Counted from the first letter of the stretch, positions 1-7,995 are shown. The stretch is 64,000 nt of DNA from Streptomyces sp. NBC_01210 (GCF_036010325.1 NZ_CP108550.1:1-64000), one strand, 5' to 3'. Numbers and translations: made by a program. Notes: generated by a model from the letters alone, not told the origin.

Positions 1-240
1 CTCCCTCGCTGCGCTCCGGGAGTTGAGGGGGGCCGGCCGCTGCGCGCCCGGCTGGCCGCGTATCGCGCGGCCGTCGCTGACGGTGCGCCAGGTGCGGCTA
101 ATGGGGGCTTTAGTGCGGGAGTTGGGGAGTGCTTTGCACTTCTGGGGCGGGTCCGCTGCGCTGCCCCGCCTGACGGTCCTTCCGGCTGCGCCTCCAGAAC
201 CTTGGGGCCCGCTGGCGCGGGCCTGGCTGGCTACGAGGGG
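1..240. repeat. Tract of GC-rich palindromes, subtelomere-like
   Basis: Successive imperfect hairpins lie in this tract, several with a GCTGCGC or GCTGGCGC centre: near 4-22, 30-58, 145-173 and 208-226. Streptomyces telomeres carry chains of palindromes of this kind. No open frame has a plausible family match. The position, a few kilobases outside tpg and tap, fits a chromosome or plasmid end, but no archetypal telomere sequence can be read, so the very end may lie just outside. Confidence 0.5.
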
Positions 241-830
241 TGGGGGTCGCTCGTTCGTGTGGGTTCCAGTGTATCGCGTGCATCAGATTGATGCAGCATG
301 TACCGTTGGCAAAAACATGGGACACCTTCCAACCACCCGGACGGGGCGCGATTGTTGATAGAAGGTCAGCGCCGGAATTTGGTCCACCCCACTCACGCGA
401 GGAATAACGAATTGGGAAGCTGCGGACCCGAGCCACGGAACGGGACCTCAGATATCGGAAAGCTCGAATTTCGGCGTACGGAGGTACCGGAGCCGAACGG
501 CCCCCCAGGGCCGGGCGACGGAACCGCCCACAGGCATCAGCCACGCTTCCTCGCTTTTGAGCGTCTTGGCCGGTACCACCCGAGACTCAGAGCCGCTGCT
601 GCTGTCCACGACCCGCACCGGGGCGTGGCGCCGCACGCGAAGCGAGCTCAGCCACAGAGGCCGGCCCCCTCGATCCGGTGGTTGTCGACGGCGACACGCC
701 CGTTGCTGCCATCTGCTTGCCCCGTGCGCGCCGGGGAGTGTCGGCCGGGGTTCGCGTGGTGGTTGAGCTCTAGTGACACATAAGAGCGTTCCGCGCCGAA
801 ACCGGCTCTGACCAGCGGTAATGCGAAACC
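241..830. other. No gene recognised
   Basis: Only shadow frames without ribosome binding sites or recognisable motifs are present. The stretch separates the terminal palindrome tract from the operator-like palindromes at 831-976. Confidence 0.5.
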
Positions 831-976
831 GTTTGTTCTAGATCTCCAGAACAAACAGTTTCTGGGTGTTCTGGAGATCTAGAACAAACACCCTCCGTAC
901 CTGACGGATCATCAGGTGACTGTGAGCCACCGTTTGTTCTGGCTTTCCAGAACAAGCCGGTTTACCTAGTGCTACC
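831..976. promoter_or_regulatory. Cluster of three TTGTTCT palindromes
   Basis: Three inverted repeats have the form TTGTTCT, 8 bp, AGAACAA: 831-856 (9-bp perfect arms), 867-886 and 934-955. The third continues into an extended block ending TAGTGCTACC at 967-976, found in reverse orientation in two further sites after the next gene pair (2187-2320). The cluster sits 40-180 bp upstream of the first winged-helix gene. It could be an autoregulatory operator or a set of replication iterons. Confidence 0.7.
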
Positions 977-1017
977 GTGCTCCCCGAAACGTTGATCATC
1001 TTTGGAGGACTGTGCTG

Positions 1018-1638
1018 ATGGAACAGCTGCCGATCGTCCGCTCCGGCGAGCGTGTGGTTGCGCGGTCGGACGGTAAGGGCGGCTTGATCCTTGGCGTGGA
1101 GAAGATCAAGGGGCGCGAGTTCGCCGCGAGCGCGGAGTGCAGCGGCTACGTACTGGACGCTCGGCTGCTGATGGACGTGCTGGGCAGCCTCAAGATGCCC
1201 GGGAGCTGGTTCCAGGTCTGGTGCAAGCTGGTGGCGCTGCAGAACGCCAACCGCGCCGACGATCAGCTTCGCGTCGCGGCCCGAGGCTTCGTGAAGACCA
1301 ACCAGCGCGACCTCCAAGCCCGGTGCAATCTGTCGGCGGCCTCCGTGAACGAGGCCAGTCAGTTCTTCGCGCACATCGGCTGGATGCGCACCGCCAAGCG
1401 CGGCATCCTCCAGCTGAACCCCTGGCTCACGGTGGCCGGCACCTCCGGCGAGCAGGAGAAGTGGCAGGCGCTCTGGAACAGCGCAGAGGGTCCGGCCTGC
1501 GTCATCCCGCACTCCGACTACCCCACCGAGTGGCGCCAGGTGCGGGAGGCGGAGAAGAAGGCTGCCGAGGCCGCCCGCCGCAAGGAGAAGGTCGTCACGC
1601 TGCGGCAGCGGCGGCCTGTTCGCAAGGCGAGCGCATGA
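1018..1638 (+). CDS. Winged-helix DNA-binding protein, RepL-like
   Basis: This encodes about 206 residues. ATG 1018 is chosen because GGAGG at 1004-1008 is 9 nt upstream; an in-frame GTG at 1012 has only 3 nt spacing. The middle (roughly residues 85-130) looks like a winged helix, with a segment reading NQRDLQARCNLSAASVNEAS, and the C-terminus is lysine/arginine-rich (EKKAAEAARRKEK). The arrangement recalls RepL-type plasmid replication and copy-control proteins. It is followed 55 bp later by a second, smaller winged-helix gene, and both are bracketed by TTGTTCT palindromes, which suggests direct binding. Role in replication or regulation is inferred. Confidence 0.7.
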   Translation: MEQLPIVRSGERVVARSDGKGGLILGVEKIKGREFAASAECSGYVLDARLLMDVLGSLKMPGSWFQVWCKLVALQNANRADDQLRVAARGFVKTNQRDLQARCNLSAASVNEASQFFAHIGWMRTAKRGILQLNPWLTVAGTSGEQEKWQALWNSAEGPACVIPHSDYPTEWRQVREAEKKAAEAARRKEKVVTLRQRRPVRKASA

Positions 1639-1693
1639 CCTCGCGCGGCATATCCTCGTTGCACGTCGACCTGATCGGAAGTGGTGAGGCTCC

Positions 1694-2113
1694 GTGAGCA
1701 GCTCTTACGTCCCTAGCCCTCCCACAGAGGCCCCCGTCACGATCCCTCGTGCCGTCCTGCGCCTCCTGGCCCTGGTCGACGTCTCCACCGCTGGCCGCCG
1801 CGTCCTGGACGAGCTGCTGTACCTGAGCGACCCGGAGACCGGCACTGTCTCGATCAGTCAGAACGAGATGTGCGTCGAGCTGGGCGCGAGCAAGCCGACC
1901 GTGAACCGTGGCTTCAAGGAGCTCCGCGAGTGCGGACTCGCCTGGAGCCTTGAGGACGGCCTCTACCAGCTCCACCCGCTGCTGACCGGCGGCGCGGTCT
2001 CCTCCCCCGTCATGCAGGTCCCGGAGATCAAGGCCGCCGAACCCGGGCGTTTCACCGAGCAACGCCGGGCCCGGTTCGCCGCGCAGATGGCCAACCTGGC
2101 CGCCACCGGCTGA
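1694..2113 (+). CDS. Small winged-helix (MarR/RepL-like) regulator
   Basis: The product is 139 residues with a GTG start preceded by a purine-rich GAAGTGGTGAGG segment. Residues about 35-95 form a winged helix: a recognition-helix-like segment SISQNEMCVELGASKPTVNR followed by GFKELRECGLAW and a beta-wing. This resembles the Firmicutes RepL/MarR fold, also seen in Streptomyces plasmid proteins annotated RepL2. It probably forms one operon with the preceding gene and is followed by a GC hairpin terminator. Whether it initiates replication or represses transcription cannot be told from sequence. Confidence 0.7.
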   Translation: MSSSYVPSPPTEAPVTIPRAVLRLLALVDVSTAGRRVLDELLYLSDPETGTVSISQNEMCVELGASKPTVNRGFKELRECGLAWSLEDGLYQLHPLLTGGAVSSPVMQVPEIKAAEPGRFTEQRRARFAAQMANLAATG

Positions 2114-2131
2114 CCGCCCCACCGAAGGCCC

Positions 2132-2165
2132 GAAGGCGCCGCACCCCTGGTACGGCGCCTCCTTC
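2132..2165 (+). terminator. GC-rich hairpin terminator
   Basis: GAAGGCGCCG pairs with CGGCGCC and CTTC across an 11-nt loop, starting 18 bp after the stop of the small winged-helix gene. There is no T-tract, as is common in Streptomyces. Confidence 0.6.
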
Positions 2166-2186
2166 ATGTCCTCCCGCAGCCGTGCC

Positions 2187-2320
2187 GGTAGCACTAGCTA
2201 AACCGCCTTGTTCTGGAGGAGCAGAACAAACGCGAGCCGCTCCGCAATCGGCGCCGGACGGCTCGCAGCGAGTGGGCGGTAGCACCAGGTGAACCGGATT
2301 GTTCTGGAGCAGCAGAACAG
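2187..2320. promoter_or_regulatory. Two extended TTGTTCT palindromes
   Basis: Sites at 2208-2229 and 2299-2320 share the TTGTTCT, 8 bp, AGAACA core with the upstream cluster. Each is preceded by a conserved block beginning GGTAGCAC at 2187 and 2279 and ending AACCG, inverted relative to the copy at 955-976. They therefore mirror the upstream sites around the winged-helix gene pair. Confidence 0.65.
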
Positions 2321-2329
2321 CCGATGACG

Positions 2330-2596
2330 GCTCGGGGTGCCCGCGCTGCATGCAGCAGCTGGCATGGATTTCGTGCGGAACATCGCAGATCTGCGAATTT
2401 ATGCACCGGCCTGCTGCACGAGCAGCACCCGTGTGCCGCCTGAACCGTGCGAATGCTGCGCTGCACTCCACAGCAGACGTCTTGCACCCATCACCACCGG
2501 GAGCAGCAGGACGTCGCTCGCGATGGTGCTGCACCAGCTGGCGACGACGTTGGCGGCCGGGTGCCTGGCGGGAGCGGTCTTGCACCCCAATGTAGG
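2330..2596. other. Non-coding stretch rich in TGCTGCA/GCAGCA
   Basis: Repeated TGCTGCA, GCAGCAG and CTGCA words occur here (for example CTGCATGCAG at 2346-2355, and clusters around 2408-2428, 2459-2476, 2500-2510 and 2528-2536). No credible gene is seen. The density of short repeats beside two RepL-like genes could mark an origin, but AT content is not obviously raised, so this is only a possibility. Confidence 0.3.
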
Positions 2597-2615
2597 TAGG
2601 TACTTGTAGTACCTA
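2597..2615. repeat. Perfect palindrome TAGGTACT-TGT-AGTACCTA
   Basis: The 8-bp arms are perfect with a 3-nt centre. It lies exactly where the integrase reading frame loses similarity to its family, so it could mark the recombination joint, or be a recombinase or operator site. Confidence 0.55.
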
Positions 2616-2620
2616 TGTGC

Positions 2621-2728
2621 GGGTTGAGTTCTCTTCCGCTGCACGCCGACTCGCCAGCGCAGCTGATAGGCCGCAGCACGGTCGGGGCGCTTGCGGATGC
2701 CCCAGATCTGCACGTCAAACGTCAGCAC
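2621..2728 (-). pseudogene. Tyrosine integrase, N-terminal fragment
   Basis: From GTG 2728 the frame reads VLTFDVQIWGIRKR and then YQLRWRVGVQRK, the typical start of integrases of Streptomyces pSAM2-like integrative elements. The GTG overlaps the xis stop (GTGCTGA), the normal arrangement. After about 36 residues the sequence no longer resembles an integrase and no catalytic R-H-R-Y region follows, so only the first tenth of the gene remains. Confidence 0.75.
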
Positions 2729-2925
2729 GCGGGCACCTCGCAGCCCTCGAACCACGCGTCGAGATCGGTACGGCGGATGCGGATCTGCCCATTGGGGAGC
2801 TTGAGGCAGCGGGGCGCGTTCCCGCGAGCGCGGAGCCTGTAGAAGGCGGCCCGCGACATGCGCAGCTCTGCCAGTGCTTCCACCATGGTCAGCATGCGGG
2901 TGGTCGGTGCGGCGGTCACTGCCAT
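2722..2925 (-). CDS. xis: Excisionase-like HTH protein
   Basis: This encodes 67 residues with a MerR/excisionase-type helix-turn-helix: MLTMVEALAELRMSRAAFYR then LRARGNAPRCLKLPNGQIRI and a C-terminal DLDAWFEG, the usual Xis layout. ATG 2925 lies only 1-2 nt after GGGGAGG, so an internal ATG at 2895 or 2886 is possible. It overlaps the degenerate rep gene upstream and the integrase fragment downstream, matching the rep-xis-int order of integrative elements. Its integrase partner is destroyed, so any present function would be as a stand-alone DNA-binding protein. Confidence 0.75.
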   Translation of the reverse strand: MAVTAAPTTRMLTMVEALAELRMSRAAFYRLRARGNAPRCLKLPNGQIRIRRTDLDAWFEGCEVPAC

Positions 2926-3211
2926 ACCTCCCCTTCGGTCTTGGTCCGTTCCTTGTCGGCGCGGGTCTGGTTGATGTCGTGGCGGGTCTGGGCGGCGAGG
3001 AGTTCTTCGCCGGGCGGTAGCCGGAGGCGAGGTAGGCCCAGGAGGACTCGGTGACGAGGACGGTGTCCGGGCCGGGCGCGGGGTGGCCGGCGCGGGTGCG
3101 GGCGGCGTCGGCCTGGGCGAGTCGCCAGGCGCGGCGGACGTCGCGGCGCCGGCCACCCCGCGCCCGGCTCCCCTGAAGGTGCCGCTGTCGCGGACGAGCG
3201 TGCTGTTCCAC
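2916..3211 (-). pseudogene. RepSA-like replication initiator, C-terminal fragment
   Basis: One minus frame reads DTVLVTESSWAYLASGYRP. A one-base shift continues it as GEELLAAQTRHDINQTRADK and stops at 2916 inside the excisionase gene. Both parts together match the usual end of pSAM2-type RepSA initiators. The bulk of the gene is missing upstream and the end is frameshifted near 3020, so this is a relic. Confidence 0.6.
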
Positions 3212-3332
3212 TTGATGCGCTTACCGCTTCAGTCGGCAGCAGCGCAGCCCCGGCACCGCGCTTGAGCTGAACGTCTGGATGCGACCGGCCCGCTTCTCTG
3301 CCTCAAGGACCTTGGGGCCCCACTTCGGCGTC

Positions 3333-3463
3333 TCAGCGGCCAATAGCCCGCGCCACGGCCGCTAGGTCGCTGAACAGCCCATCCGTCTCATAGAAGGCGT
3401 CCATGGTCTCGGCCAGTCCGGCGGACGGAAGTTGGTCGCCGCTCTCAACCCGGCTCAGGTACG
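3333..3463 (-). pseudogene. XRE-type regulator, fragment
   Basis: The frame reads TPYLSRVESGDQLPSAGLAE then TMDAFYETDGLF and stops at 3333. This is the end of a Cro/CI helix-turn-helix and the following segment typical of Streptomyces XRE regulators. An in-frame stop precedes it at the junction with the group II intron remnant, so the start of the gene is lost. Confidence 0.6.
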
Positions 3464-3620
3464 GGGTCTACCGCCTGACCGGGAACGTACGCGGGGCACC
3501 AGTGCATGCACAGCGGTGAACGACGTCGGAAAGCCGGGTGCGGGCGAACCGCATGCCCGGTTTGAAGCGGCGGGGACTGGAAACGGGGTATCAGCCACCG
3601 CGCCAGTCCCCGACCCTACT
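3461..3620 (+). ncRNA. Group II intron 3' end (domains V-VI), ORF-less
   Basis: The hairpin at 3528-3563 (GAAAGCCGGGTGCG, GCGAA, CCGCATGCCCGGTTT) has the layout of a group II intron domain V. It is followed by a GGGGACTGG/CCAGTCCCC stem that could be domain VI. A homologous segment lies on the other strand at 21946-22096, and conservation over the whole 150-160 bp supports a shared mobile ancestor. No reverse transcriptase gene is present. Confidence 0.6.
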
Positions 3621-3624
3621 GAGG

Positions 3625-4260
3625 CTACCCGCGGCCCCCGGAAGCAGTGGGAGGCGGGCCAACAAAGCCGCGCTCGATGTTCTGTTGCTGGTCGAAGCGT
3701 TGGATCGCGGCTTCGTTTCCGCGTCGCTTTGCCCGCGTAAAGATCGGACTCACTGCCCATGTGGCAAGTGTCAACGCTGCGAGAACGAGTAGCGCCTGTG
3801 CGACGACCCCGGAATCCCGGAACAGCCAGGCGATCAGCCCTAGGAGTCCGGCCTCCCCAAGGGAGTACCTGAGAGCGGAAGTTCTATCCTGAACTAGCAC
3901 CAAAGAGCGACGCGCCCGCGCCGCAGCTAGCGCATCGATTCGCGGCTCCAGATCGGCGGGCATAGGGAACACTACGCTGGGCGGGGCCCAGGCCCCGTTG
4001 GACTGAATGCAGCTCATCGACCAGTCGGCCCTTTGACGCGCATGCTCGCTTTCGTCACGGATAAACTTCAATCGAACTATGAAGGATGGTCCATGATGCA
4101 CTTTCGTCAGGATGTAGCCGAACTCGTAACTAGTTGCGATTGCATGATTTATTCCCGCACTGTCGAACGCCGGGAATTTCAATGTGGCTGCTGGTCGCCC
4201 GTCAAATTGAGTGGTCGTTTCATGATCTATCTCGATTGAATTCACATCCAACCTCTGCAT
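3625..4260 (-). CDS. Hypothetical protein with two membrane segments
   Basis: About 211 residues if translation begins at ATG 4260 (MQRLDVNSIEIDHETTTQ); an ATG at 4272 is equally possible and neither has a clear ribosome binding site. The N-terminal two thirds look like a soluble beta-rich domain. Near the end, two hydrophobic stretches (LGLIAWLF and VVAQALLVLAALTLATWAV) could span the membrane, followed by a basic tail. No family was recognised. It ends at the border of the group II intron remnant, so the C-terminus could be altered by that insertion. Confidence 0.5.
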   Translation of the reverse strand: MQRLDVNSIEIDHETTTQFDGRPAATLKFPAFDSAGINHAIATSYEFGYILTKVHHGPSFIVRLKFIRDESEHARQRADWSMSCIQSNGAWAPPSVVFPMPADLEPRIDALAAARARRSLVLVQDRTSALRYSLGEAGLLGLIAWLFRDSGVVAQALLVLAALTLATWAVSPIFTRAKRRGNEAAIQRFDQQQNIERGFVGPPPTASGGRG

Positions 4261-4700
4261 TCTTCGGGCCATCCTTCGGCTGCAACGGCAGTGCGCCCCT
4301 TGCCAACTTGCACGGTGGGCTCGGTGGTTAGCCCGGCGCATGGTGAAGCCCTCGGTGGACGGGTTCACGACCAAGACTTCCTCGCCCTGCCAGAGACTTC
4401 GCATACCTGTCTACCCGTGCGGGCTGAACGTGTCCAGCAGCTCCCGGCGCTTCCGCCTCTCCGCTCGCCTGCGTGAATAGGATCGGCGTATCCGCAGTGC
4501 GGCGTCCCCGAGGGCGAGGTCTTGGGGCGGCAGGCTCATTACATTCGCCGGCTACACCGTGTCCGACCAGGTAGACTGTCGGTCCTTGGGAACTGTGCCC
4601 GGGGAGTCCTTGCTCCGCGAGGATGCCATGGCGATGAGCATGGCCCGGTGGTTCCGGGGGCGCTAAGGAATTTTTCGGCACCGATGTCTGCCCCGGGGAG

Positions 4701-5234
4701 TCACTGGGCGGCTGCGGCGAAGTCGATCTTCCAACGGTTCTCGCTCCGGATGTAGCGTTCGAACTCTTTCTCGTGATCGGCACCCCATTTCACCTCCATA
4801 ATGGCGCGGTCGGCGCCGCGATCGGCGCCTATCGCGACCCGGAACTCGGCGGTGTGGGTGTGGAAGTACTTCCACATCGGCTCGCCCCCGCTCGTACTTG
4901 CCTGCTCTATGAAAGAGCCCACGAGCTGGGGGCAGCTTTCACTTTTGGTCGGGTCCATGTGCACGTACTGGCATGCGATATCGCTATTGCCCTCGATGAT
5001 CGCCTTTGCATAGGCGGCGGCCGTCTCCCGGACGCCGTCCTCGCCCGCGCTTGTGCCGGCGATCGTCGACGGGGAGTCGCTCTTCGCTGGCGCGCCAGCG
5101 CTCCTCGAGGGGCCGTCGGTAGGCTTTGACGCCTTGCCTGAGCCGGAGTCCGAGCAGCCTCCTGCGAGGAAGAGCAGCAAGGCGGTCACACAAAGCCGCC
5201 TGCCATGTCGCTGGAGCGTGGTCATGTTCGCCAT
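4701..5234 (-). CDS. Secreted lipoprotein, NTF2/SnoaL-like fold possible
   Basis: This encodes 177 residues. The N-terminus is a lipoprotein signal: basic RHGRRL, a hydrophobic run and lipobox LAGGC (Cys27), then a low-complexity Ser/Thr/Pro linker to about residue 65. The remaining domain, from about residue 66 (VRETAAAYAKAIIEGNSDIA) to the C-terminal NRWKIDF, has the size and ends of small NTF2-like extracellular domains. GAGAGGA lies upstream of the ATG. Expected location is the outer face of the membrane; ligand unknown. Confidence 0.7.
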   Translation of the reverse strand: MANMTTLQRHGRRLCVTALLLFLAGGCSDSGSGKASKPTDGPSRSAGAPAKSDSPSTIAGTSAGEDGVRETAAAYAKAIIEGNSDIACQYVHMDPTKSESCPQLVGSFIEQASTSGGEPMWKYFHTHTAEFRVAIGADRGADRAIMEVKWGADHEKEFERYIRSENRWKIDFAAAAQ

Positions 5235-5612
5235 GTCCGCTGTCCTCTCCCCGTATCCCGCGGCCCGCCGTCTCTGCGGAGGTTACGAGGCCAAGTCAAG
5301 CAGATGGGATGCGAATCGGAGTGCCGAGTAGAGCGCTTATGCAGGTCAGGGCCGGAAAACGGCCTTCGTTCGATAAGAGGCATTCGCCCCATCCTGGGTC
5401 ATGGGCCTTATTGGTAACGGCTGAATCACGAGCCATGCTCACTATAGCGAGCATGCCGGCCATCTCGGTGTCCTCGCGGATCACGATCGGGGCATAAATG
5501 ATCACCGCAGGTTGCACATTGGCGCCGAGTGCGGATGGTTGACTAAGCCCGGAAGTGCAGCGTAAGGTCCACAAACACGAATGACCAGTGCACGTCAATC
5601 ATAGGTGGATAC

Positions 5613-6032
5613 GTGAACATTGGCACAGCTAAAGCGCGAATGGCCCTCGCTGCTGGCGTCTTGGCACTCTCTGTTTGGGGTGTCCCCCCGGTTGCAGCCG
5701 CACCTGTCGGAGTCCAGGACTGGACTAGTTACATCGAGGCGTCGGCTACTTTCGAATCCAGAGTCTGGTACGAATCCGGGGGGGATATGGCGCTCGAGTT
5801 CAATGGGTGCCACAAGCCCGGGCATCAAAGTATCGCCGTGACAATGTATTCGGTGCGTGCGGGCGGACCCGACCCCTCGCATGGCACAAAGAATTTCACC
5901 GCATGCTTCACTAGTGGCAAGTGGAGTAGGGGGGTATGGAACTTGCCGAGATCAACGAACTACTACTTCTCGGCTAGTTTCCTAGGGAATTACTTAAGGG
6001 TCGACACAGTGAAACAGATATCCAACCCTTAG
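5613..6032 (+). CDS. Small secreted protein
   Basis: This encodes 139 residues with a Sec signal peptide: KARMALAAGVLALSVWG then PPVAAAPVG, with cleavage likely after VAAA. The mature part of about 110 residues contains two cysteines (GCHKPG and TACFTSG), which could form one disulfide, and is rich in Ser, Tyr and Trp. The domain was not recognised. The gene lies alone between the minus-strand lipoprotein and a non-coding region. Codon usage is less GC-biased than in neighbouring genes, as is common for secreted accessory proteins here. Confidence 0.65.
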   Translation: MNIGTAKARMALAAGVLALSVWGVPPVAAAPVGVQDWTSYIEASATFESRVWYESGGDMALEFNGCHKPGHQSIAVTMYSVRAGGPDPSHGTKNFTACFTSGKWSRGVWNLPRSTNYYFSASFLGNYLRVDTVKQISNP

Positions 6033-6201
6033 CCGACTAATTCGTCGACTTTGATCGACTCGGCGTCGAGGGCGAACGCAGTGGACTATGGGCCGTGAAC
6101 GCGATAACCGTCGCGTGTCCTGCTCGCAGGGCGATTGCAAAGTCCCAGTGACCTTGCGAGTGTGCAGGTCACGGCAGTGTGACGATGCTGGATGAGCGCG
6201 C

Positions 6202-6302
6202 GACCAGACGCAACGAAGCTCCGTTGCGGAGGTGACCTTGTCAAGTCCCCTTCGTGCAACGGAGCTTCGATGTGCCGTCAGTCTGCCACCGTCTGTCTGG
6301 TC
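6202..6302. repeat. Nested inverted repeat
   Basis: CGAAGCTCCGTTGC (6214-6227) is repeated in perfect inverse as GCAACGGAGCTTCG (6256-6269), and an outer TCTGGTC (6296-6302) pairs with GACCAGA (6202-6208). No gene is seen in 6033-6611. It could be a terminator, a transposon-end relic or a regulator binding site. Confidence 0.5.
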
Positions 6303-6611
6303 AAGTCGCCCGCCCGTCAGCACCGTTCGACGGGTCCGCTAGCCGATCGGCTGGCTACGCTGGCCGATCCGCGGTGCCGGCGCGGGAAGCGTCACCCCTT
6401 CGGGGCAGTACTGCTGATCGGAGGTCATGCGGACCAGGGCCGGAAGCCTTCGCTCCGTCCAGCCGGCACCCATTGGAGACGCACCGCCCGCTGACGAGTG
6501 AGACGGACGGAACAAGCCCCGGTCCATGATCCTTGAGTTCCAGCGGTCGTCGCAACACAGGTCGGCGGTGGCCTCGGTGTCGGCAGTCGCGAGCCGGCCG
6601 GTGAACGCCAG

Positions 6612-7186
6612 CTAGTCGACGGCGACGCCCGGAACCAGGCGGGCGAGTTCGGCGAGCAGCGCGGCGTGCGCGAGCACCGGCGGCGACAGAAGGCTGGCCG
6701 CAGCCTGGCGGGCGGCCGAGTCGCGGTAGTGCCCGAGGTGCGCGGCCAGGGCGTGGGCGAGCCAGGCGTCGACGTCGCTTTGCACGTCGCCGCCGGCGCG
6801 GCGGGTGAGTTCGTCGCGTACGGCTTCGTCGCCGTCGCGGGGCTCGGTCTGCTCCAGCGTGCCCAGCTCGCGCAGCGCCTGGAGCTCGTCGGCGCGGGCC
6901 GCGATCCGGGCGGCTTCGCGCAGGTCGGCTTCCCGGGCGGCGGCGGCGAGCTCGGCCTGGACGACGTCGTCGGTGTCCGGGTCGTAGACGGTGCCCGGCA
7001 CCGCGACGGCGAGCAGCTGGGCGAGGCGCTCCCACTCCGCGAGCCCGGCCCGGCCGCGGTCTCGTCGGCCAGGTCCTCGTGCCGGGAGTCCTGCCGGGCG
7101 TCGAACCGGGCGTCGAACCGGGCTTCCTCGAGGGCCGCCGCGACAGCGCCGGCGTCCATGCCCTTCGCCCGGCGCCGGGCGGCCAC
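6612..7186 (-). pseudogene. Frameshifted unknown gene downstream of tpg paralogue
   Basis: A C-terminal frame (6612-7001) continues upstream only after a frame change near 7050: residues before it read MDAGAVAAALEEARFDARFD and after it EWERLAQLLAVAVPGTVYDP. Joined, they give about 190 residues, mostly alanine/arginine-rich helix, with no recognised domain. GTG 7186 is one possible start; the upstream frame stays open towards the end of the tpg paralogue, so they may have formed an operon. High GC and homopolymer runs make a sequencing error possible. Confidence 0.5.
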
Positions 7187-7301
7187 ATCCTGGTCATCTT
7201 CGGCCTCGCATTCGCGGTCAGGAATCAGGGCGGGCCGCCGCCAGAGCGCTTCTGCGGCGGCCCGTGAATATGGTTTATAGCAGGCCCGGAATTCGGCCGT
7301 G

Positions 7302-7892
7302 TCAGAACTCGAAATCTATCGACTGGACGTGCGAGAAATCCGCGCGCAGGCCATCGGCCCGGGTGCCCCATTCCGTGAAATACGACTCGGTGATGGCCTC
7401 CGCGACGACCGGATGCAGCTCTTCCTCCGTCGCACCGGCCTCCTGGAGCTGGAGGATCTGCGCGGCGTAGGTGGGTGAGATCGGGGTGGTGATGTGCCGG
7501 ATCCGGCCGTCGTCCGAGGACCCGGAGGCGGTGAACCCGAAGTAGGCGACCACGCTCACCATCAAGCCGCCCGAGGCGCCCGCCTGCTCCCGAGCATGCG
7601 CCCTGACCTGCGGTTGCCACTCGGATTCGGTCTCCTCCACCAGAGCGGCCTGGAGGCGCTTCTGCGGCTTGGTCAGCTTCCCGGCGCGGTAGCGCTCCAC
7701 CGTCCGGCGCGAGACGCCCAGGCGCTGGGCCAGGGCCTTGGTGGACCCCTTCGCCCGCGTGAGAAGGAATTTCACCTGAGACTTTGCAGATTTCGGCGCT
7801 GGCCGGGTGAACACCTTCCGCTCCGCCCGCACGAGGGCCTCCAGGACCTTGCCGCGGCGCGGGGCCGGCTGCTGCTGCTCGTGATCGCTCAT
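7302..7892 (-). CDS. Telomere terminal protein paralogue (Tpg-like)
   Basis: This encodes 196 residues that align along their length with the Tpg at 10192-10749. Shared parts include VFTRPAPKSAKSQVKFLL near the N-terminus, the helix-turn-helix ALAQRLGVSRRTVERYRAGK, a DGRIRHITTPISPTYAAQIL segment, and the ending HVQSIDFEF (VEHLEFDL in Tpg). Tpg proteins attach covalently to the 5' ends of linear Streptomyces replicons and prime end patching. No tap gene adjoins this copy. The start at ATG 7892 is only about 1 nt after GGAGG, which is tight. It may be a second working terminal protein or a diverged regulator. Confidence 0.75.
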   Translation of the reverse strand: MSDHEQQQPAPRRGKVLEALVRAERKVFTRPAPKSAKSQVKFLLTRAKGSTKALAQRLGVSRRTVERYRAGKLTKPQKRLQAALVEETESEWQPQVRAHAREQAGASGGLMVSVVAYFGFTASGSSDDGRIRHITTPISPTYAAQILQLQEAGATEEELHPVVAEAITESYFTEWGTRADGLRADFSHVQSIDFEF

Positions 7893-7995
7893 ACCTCCAG
7901 GGACCACGGATCGCCTGTGGACAGTCGCCGGCTGCCGCCGGGTGTTAGGAGGGTGCTGGGTGGGGGAGGGTTGCGGTGACAAGGGGAGGGACGCT

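Noticed and set aside
2330..2596. A defined replication origin with iterons
   Set aside because: The TGCTGCA words vary in spacing and orientation and no clear AT-rich unwinding segment is present, so it is listed only as a non-coding stretch.
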